Below are positions 58,378-64,000 of a stretch of DNA of 64,000 nt, in pieces (position 1 is the stretch's first letter; each line of letters opens with the position of its first letter). Location of the stretch: NCBI RefSeq assembly GCF_000315625.1, contig NW_005434672.1, positions 1-64,000 on the forward strand, read 5' to 3'. Source of the DNA: Guillardia theta CCMP2712. Its lineage: Eukaryota > Cryptophyceae > Pyrenomonadales > Geminigeraceae. A model generated the notes under the pieces. That model made no database searches. It worked only from the letters and a program-made list of their open reading frames with translations, and was not told the DNA's origin. A program made the position numbers and the translations under genes.

Positions 58378-60984
58378 CTCCAAAGCGGCTTCTCGCCACC
58401 TAGACGAGGGTGAGAAAGCAACGAGAGGCGACGGTGCTGTTAGCAAGGAGTGCTAGCGAGAGAGAGGGCAATAGATAGAGGAACAGGGGAGGGGATGAGT
58501 CAGGAGGGAGGACGGGAGTGACCTCCGTGGTATGAGAGGTGAATCTCTTGATGTACTTCTTCAACCAGTTTCCAGGCCTTTTCATGCCATCAGCAGGAGG
58601 AGGCGGAGGCAGAGAGGAGGGCGACTTACCTGAAGACCGTCCACCACCAGTAGAGGCCCGTGAAAACAGCTCCTGTCAACAGCACTCCGAAGCACGTGAT
58701 GGTCGTGATCTGCTCTTCGTTGTCATCATCCTTGCCTTCACCCTTACCTCCTTTTTCTCCTCCTCGATCTTCTCCCCTTATCATTGGTACCTCTTCATTT
58801 TCTTCCTCCTTGTCCTTCTTAGCCACTGCCTTCTCATACTGTGCCTTCCTCCTCTCTCCTCTCCATCATTTTCTCTCTCACTCCTCAACATCCTTGTCTC
58901 CCTCCTCCATTTTTCACACACTCACCATGATCGCCTGCACCGCACTCGACGCGACGAGAGAGGGAGCGACGCCGACGGCGCTGATGGCCGCGTTCTTCTG
59001 TACCCAAGAAGTTGCCATGGGGACAATGTCTTTGACCACTTCGATGAGGATCTCAACAGTGATGAGGAAGATGATGATTTCCTCCAGTCTGCTCGCATGC
59101 TTGTTCTGCAACTCGTCCGAGAGAAGGCTGCAAAGGCGATCAATATCAAAATGGTCTTGTTTTTGACATGATTCAATACATCATCATCATCATCGTCTTC
59201 GTCATCATCTCCATCATCATCGTCATCATCACCATGATCGTCATCGCAACAAACCAGCAAACTCATCAGACCTCAGCAGCTCTCTCACGACATCGACGCG
59301 GCTGTTCAGAAGCTCGACGCGCGGGCTGAGCTCGAGGTACTTGTTAACGAGCCGGTAGAGGGGATCCAGGTCTGGATTCTCCCAGCACACGTCGGGAGTG
59401 TCAAGAACGTCAGCGTACAGGTAGATAGTGTGGCGGTCGAGGATGAGGCGACCGTAGGTGCGGGCAATGTCCCTCTGACAGAAACAGCGTGAGTCAATGC
59501 TGTTAGGAGAATGGGGATGAAGAGGAGGAGGAGGAGGAGGAGGAGGAGCTGACCTGACTCTGGCTGACAATGTCGCCCTTGGCTGCCAGCTCTGCTGCAA
59601 GGCCTCGTGTGTCTTCGATGGACTGCTGCACAGACTCTGCGAACGCGGCGAGCCGGGAAGACTGAGCGAAGCCGTGGGAAGCTGCCAACTTCTCGAGAAC
59701 AGATCGCTCGAGATCTTCGGTCCTGCCAAGAAAGCGATGAGAAAACTTCACAAGGTGTTTACAACATCATCTCATTCATCTCTTACAGCATCATCTCATT
59801 CATCTCTTACAACATCATCTCATTCATCTCTTACAACATCATCTCGTTCATCTCTTACACCATCATCTCATTCATCTCTTACAACATCGTCTCATTCATC
59901 TCTTACAACATCGTCTCATTCATCTCTTACAACATCATCTCGTTCATCTCTTACAACATCATCTCATTCATCTCTTACAACATCATCTCATTCATCTCTT
60001 ACAACATCATCTCATTCATCTCTTACAACATCATCTCATTCATCTCTTACAACATCATCTCATTCATCTCTTACACCATCATCTAGCTCATCTCTCACAG
60101 TATCTCTGGCAACATCGACCCCTTGCCTCTTACCGTTTGCTGGGCCGTGTGGTCAGGATCAGTTGGTCCTCGCTGAAAACGTAATCGAAACCCTCCCCAT
60201 AGGTGTAGGAGAAGTGATCTTCTTCAGGCTCTACGTATCCCTGTACCTCACAGAACCTCAGCACAGTGAGCAGCTCGAGCTCCTGCTCCTCGTCCAGCCC
60301 CCAGCACACCACAACGCCATACGGAAATATGAACGCGTCCCCCTCCCCTTCGTACGTTGACTCCCCGCTGTCCTGATCGAAGCGGGAGCCCGTTCGCACG
60401 TGCAGCACCTTCCCTTCCTCCATGAACTTGGCGTTGCCTCTGCTCCACACACGCAGACGTCGAAATGCGTGCGGCATGTCGAACTCCTCGGCAGTGCAGA
60501 AGGTGTTGATTGTTCCCACGAAGTCCTCGTACTCAGCCTTTGCTTGGTTCAACGCTCTGTACTTCTTCAGCAACGTCTTCCTCCGGCGCAGGGTGGCCAT
60601 CATCTTCTTGTTGATGTCTTGCAGCTCGTCTTTGATGTTCGCCAGCTTCATGTCGCTCTCTGCTTGGTCTAGATCCAGGGAGGCAGCAGCTTCAAGCGAG
60701 GTGGGCTTCCTTGACGGCTCAGCATCCTGATTTTTGACCATTCTTTCACCATCTTGATCTTTCATCTTCACACAGGTTTGAGGCAGTATGGCTGGTCTGC
60801 TGTAAGCAGGTGCGCTCCACGACACTCGTTGGTTTTTGTACAATGCCCTGAGACTCGGCCGCCACGAAGGAATCATGCTCATGGTTGGGAAAAGAGAGGG
60901 AGCGAAACACACAACATTCTCAAAAAACAGAATTAGAAAAACGCAAGCGCGGAAGGTAAAGCCGAATAGCTGATGAGAAGTCAT
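58378..60984 (-). CDS. DUF155 (RMND1/Sif2-Sif3 family) protein with plastid-type leader
   Basis: Exons 60984-60134, 59722-59554, 59474-59272, 59127-58926, 58838-58630 and 58577-58523 join in phase; the last short exon (to about 58378) is less certain. The leader, MTSHQLFGFTFRACVFLILF then ENVVC|FAPSLFP, is a signal peptide with the FAP motif at the cleavage site, the hallmark of plastid import in red-lineage complex plastids. Residues about 80-150 are coiled coil. DUF155 follows: TFCTAEEFDMPHAFR, DAFIFPYGVVVCWGLDEEQE, LAASHGFAQSSRLAAFAES, DTPDVCWENPDLDPLY, LNSRVDVVRELL and NKHASRLEEIIIFLITVEIL (membrane anchor). An extra membrane helix (FGVLLTGAVFTGLYWWWTVF) lies further on. DUF155 proteins in other organisms serve mitochondria (RMND1, translation). 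Confidence 0.85.
59174..59250. repeat. (ATC)n trinucleotide repeat in DUF155 intron
   Basis: Imperfect catcat/cgtcat units within the intron 59128-59271. Confidence 0.85.
59762..60088. repeat. 24-bp minisatellite, about 13.5 copies
   Basis: Unit atctcattcatctcttacaa plus catc, with a few substitutions (cgttc, caccatc). It lies wholly in the first intron (59723-60133) of the DUF155 gene and accounts for that intron being about eight times longer than its neighbours. Confidence 0.95.
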
Positions 60985-61399
60985 CTCCTCGATGCAGAAA
61001 GTCCTTCCTGACCAAGGAAACTCAGTCATTTCAGCACCCCCTGCATACCCTCGAGATGGTGGGCACGGCAGTGCGACCTCTTTTTCAGCTCAGCATGCGA
61101 GTTTTTGCAATCGTGCCTACCTTTCCACATCCAATCTACAAGAGGCGATGCTCTTCTCACCTCATACCTATCCTCTCCCGACTCTGCTCCCGCATGAAAA
61201 AAAACTTGTTTCCCTTTTTGGGTTCAACCATGCTAGACGCTCGCATCTCGAGCATCCATGACCGGATCCTCAAACCCAAGGGATTACATTCGGTTCTTAT
61301 CTCCTGTCCTCCTTCACTTTGTCTGTTTCCTTTCTTCATCGCCCCCCTGCCTCGCGCTCCCTTGGACCACCTCGGCCGCTGCCTGCATTGCTAACCTTT

Positions 61400-61690
61400 G
61401 CCGACCACCCCACCATGTAGGATAGAGATCTTCAATATCACCCCACCCTATCAAAAGCATTCTATGCTGTCTCACCCTCCTGTAAATACAGTACAGTACG
61501 GTTTCTGATACTAATTAACAGTACTACCCTACCCACTTTGCGGGTTCTGTGGTACCCCACCCCTCGTGTTGACGCTACCAACCCCCCTTCCATTCCCTAA
61601 TAGGTAGCAGGGGAATCAATGGGGGATTTCTTTGTGAACTTTGAGACTTTGAGACTTTGAGACTCTGGGCGTTACCAGAAACTTCAGACT
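61400..61690. other. C-rich blocks and 9-bp tandem repeat, no gene
   Basis: Contains C-rich words (caccccaccctatc, actaccctacccac, ggtaccccacccctc), the complement of the G-rich blocks seen elsewhere, and three copies of ttgagactt at 61640-61666. A short plus-strand ORF at 61734-61907 (Arg-rich because of a GGA repeat) has no recognised feature. Nothing else is supported between 60985 and 62285. Confidence 0.55.
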
Positions 61691-62285
61691 GAAACTTTTA
61701 TATTAACTGAAAGTGTCGTACTGTTGCGGTGGCATGCAGGAAGCGGCGGCTATAGGGGAAGTAGTGCATCTCAGACGGAGGAGGAGGAGGAGGAGGAGGT
61801 CGGAAAGAGAAGAAACATCAAGGAAGGAGCTTTCCAAGAAGAAGCTAGAAGCTGTCTGTATCAACTCTTCTAGTGCAGCTCCTAGTGGTGAATTTGCAGC
61901 CGTTTGATATCGAATACTGGTTGTCAGAACTAGTTCTTGGATATAGAGACGACGTGCGTGTAGCATAATCTTTGTCCGGCATCTTTGTTTTGGTATTCAG
62001 CGTCTTTTATTGTTGCAGTTTTTAGCTCTCTTGAGGTGGTTTCTTACGCCATGACAAACTGCAACGCCACTGAATGACTAGGGGTCAATCATACTTTGGT
62101 TGAATCACACGCACACGACTGAAGGTCCAAACTTTTAAATGGCAGCTTGTTGTCTTGTTTAGAGCTCAGATGAGATCTCGAATACTGTGCTGTCACTTGA
62201 GGGAGAGGAGCTTGAAGAAGAGAATTCATTTCTGCGAATTTGAAAGCGAATCTGCATGAATTTGATTTTATTCTTTTGGAACAGG

Positions 62286-63435
62286 ATGAAGATCCATGCA
62301 CTTTCAATCTCTAGGTGGAAGCATGCGGACGCATCGATCAAGGAACCCGTGCATCTCTGTGAGCTACAACTTCTCTTCATGATTCTCCAATAACAAGTGT
62401 CACAGGTTATGCGGTGGACGTCAGCCAGCTGAGTTTCTTTCAAGTATCATCTTCATTGACTCCTCAACGTCTCTCACGCTGAATATGTCAGAGAGGCACT
62501 GTGAAGGAGATCACAGCTCTTGTGCTTCGGACATGTGTAGCAAAGACTAACCCCGGAGATTACCAGAGGCTGGAGCATGAAGGCGAGTCTAGGGAGATTC
62601 CCAGGTTTCGTTGACTGACTGGCATGGCAGGAAACTATATTTACATCATTTGTCGTCACAATGGCATCTCCGGTCGGTCTAACCTGTGTGGAGGTTGTTT
62701 GCATGATAACAAGGCTATTCTTGCAAACAGGTGTCTGCATCACTGACTCGGAGTACCCTCAACGGGTTTACTGTCATGTTTGTTGATTTACAGTCTGACA
62801 AATTGACAGGTCGCCTTTGCGATCATCACGAAGCTCTTAGATGACTTCACTGAAGCAAACAATGGAAAGGTGACTCGCTCGTTTTCTCTGCTGGACAGTC
62901 CTGACTGTCGACAAGTGGTCGGAAGACAAGAACGACAATTGTATGTCCTTTCCAGACCTTGAGCAGGTCAAGTCACAGAGTTTGACATCGCCGACCTGAC
63001 GCTTTGCTCGCAAAGGCTCTTGTCAAGTACCAGGACCCTGCGGAAGCCGACAAGATCACCAAGATCCAGAGGTGAGAAGTCTGTTAGAGCGAGCAAGCAC
63101 CTGATGGACTTTGAATCAGAGAACTGGAGGAGACGAAACAGGTTCGTTGCACTCGGGATGGTGAGAATGCAAGTGTAAAGCACCTGGTGCAGGTGTTGTA
63201 CAACACTATCGATGCTGTGCTGGCGCGTGGGTGAGAGTCGTCGGACGTTGGACTAGGTTTGAGTCTCACGGTTGTGCAGGGAGAAGCTCGATGATCTCAT
63301 CGACAAGAGTGACTCGCTGTCACTTCAGGTGAGGGTTGAGCATCGGGCAAGATGGTAGCGTGACATGAACTCCGGTAGAGCAAGAAGTTCTACAAGACGG
63401 CGAAAAAGCATAACCAATGCTGTGAGATTATGTGA
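62286..63435 (+). CDS. YKT6: YKT6-type longin R-SNARE
   Basis: Complete gene of twelve exons: 62286-62358, 62406-62443, 62492-62582, 62631-62672, 62731-62765, 62810-62869, 62916-62966, 63016-63071, 63120-63141, 63193-63230, 63280-63328 and 63379-63435; all phases agree and give 203 residues, the usual YKT6 size. The longin domain starts MKIHALSISRWKHAD and includes SQLSFFQRGTVKEI and DSEYPQRVAFAIITKLLDDF. The R-SNARE motif runs from KYQDPAEADKITKIQRELEE through ARGEKLDDLIDKSDSLS, then FYKTAKKHNQCCEIM. The terminal CCEIM is the palmitoylated and prenylated CCAAX box of YKT6. It acts in ER-Golgi, vacuolar and autophagic fusion. Introns are 44-58 bp; the one at 62583-62630 begins with GC. Confidence 0.95.
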
Positions 63436-63479
63436 AAATATCTGACGTGTTCAATGAACCTGTACAAACGGCAACTTAA

Positions 63480-64000
63480 ATACTTGAAAAGTGTGCCAAA
63501 TAGTCCGAGGCTAATCTGATCGGACGCTAATCACCACGAGTCCGATGATCTGTGGCCGGGCCGGCGGCGAGCGGCATGCGGAATCGGAACACGGTGACTG
63601 CTCAGCCTGACGCTGAGTGCTGAGTCACGGTTGCTTTCGCCGGGGAGAGCCCGGCGCCTGCGCCGCCGGCCGGCCCCGCCGGCCCGGTACCCGGCTGGGC
63701 GGGCCCGGGGCACGTTGATTGAATGCCGCTATCCGATCGCGCCGTCAGCCTTGCAAGTCGCCCCCGGGGCAGGCTGCCGTGTCGGACACTCTGCGGCCCG
63801 ACACGACTCGGCGAGTCGGGCCTCGGAAGCTGCGGCAGTGCGGCCCGGCTGACGCTGGTGGTCGGAGCCTGGAAGTTCGGGTGACAGTACTACGGTAAGT
63901 TGGCCGGGCCGGGTCTGGTCTACCATCATTGCAGGTTCTGCAGTCTATTTCCGGCGGAGCGTCACTATGGGCGAAGGTGGCTGTCGTGCCGGTGGTGAGG
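63480..64000. other. GC-rich low-complexity island 8 (runs off window)
   Basis: Begins just after the YKT6 stop and contains ccgg/ggcccg/gagtcac/gtgac words like the other islands. It continues to the window edge. No gene is supported. Confidence 0.7.

Noticed and set aside
59762-60088. CRISPR-like array
   Set aside because: The 24-bp units are contiguous without unique spacers and lie in an intron of a eukaryotic gene; it is a minisatellite.

Overview
This window is nuclear DNA of a eukaryotic alga. Genes are split by very short introns (mostly 42-75 bp, GT-AG with a few GC-AG), there is a eukaryotic tRNA-Trp, and plant-type TTTAGGG telomeric repeats lie at the left edge in the orientation of a left chromosome end. 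Several proteins start with a signal peptide. In two of them a Phe-containing stretch follows it (C|FAP in the DUF155 protein, SA|AF in the protein at 44 kb), which is the bipartite leader of complex plastids of red-algal origin. A starch-binding (CBM20) protein with a signal peptide and a class II fructose-bisphosphate aldolase with an N-terminal leader point to a cryptophyte, most likely Guillardia theta or a relative; the species is inferred, not proven.

Layout. 1-2.7 kb: subtelomere with 19-bp repeats, interstitial telomeric repeats and frame-broken minus-strand ORFs; then a small TA-flanked MITE-like element. 3.5-5.3 kb: a complete DRG1 GTPase gene with an added signal-peptide leader. 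5.3-8.1 kb: a coiled-coil/PH-like gene (minus). 9.6-10.3 kb: a Cys/His 18-residue repeat protein. 10.9-11.6 kb: the first of eight very GC-rich, low-complexity islands. 12.4 kb: a predicted N-myristoylated protein. 13.45 kb: tRNA-Trp beside long tetranucleotide arrays. 15-21.3 kb: two divergent paralogous CMGC kinases around a second GC island. 23-27 kb: CBM20 starch-binding gene(s). 28.4-32.7 kb: a PH + AGC kinase gene with a long C-terminal extension. 33.5-40.8 kb: GC islands and two copies of a terminal-inverted-repeat element with a 285-aa ORF, an assembly gap, and an NXF1/TAP mRNA-export gene that runs into the gap. 42.6-46.9 kb: a BRD8-like bromodomain gene, a plastid-targeted protein of unknown function and the aldolase. 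48-58 kb: a GC island with a tandem array, then a very large ankyrin-to-FN3 gene. 58.3-61 kb: a plastid-targeted DUF155 (RMND1/Sif) gene. 62.3-63.4 kb: a complete 12-exon YKT6 SNARE gene, followed by a last GC island.

The genes do not form operons. Common themes are organelle or endomembrane targeting (DRG1, CBM20, aldolase, DUF155, YKT6), signalling (three kinases), chromatin and mRNA export (BRD8-like, NXF1). Three unrelated leader-bearing proteins (DRG1, CBM20, aldolase) share an LR-x-GG motif just before the mature domain. Exon joins given here were made by eye from homology and reading phase; they have not been checked against transcripts.
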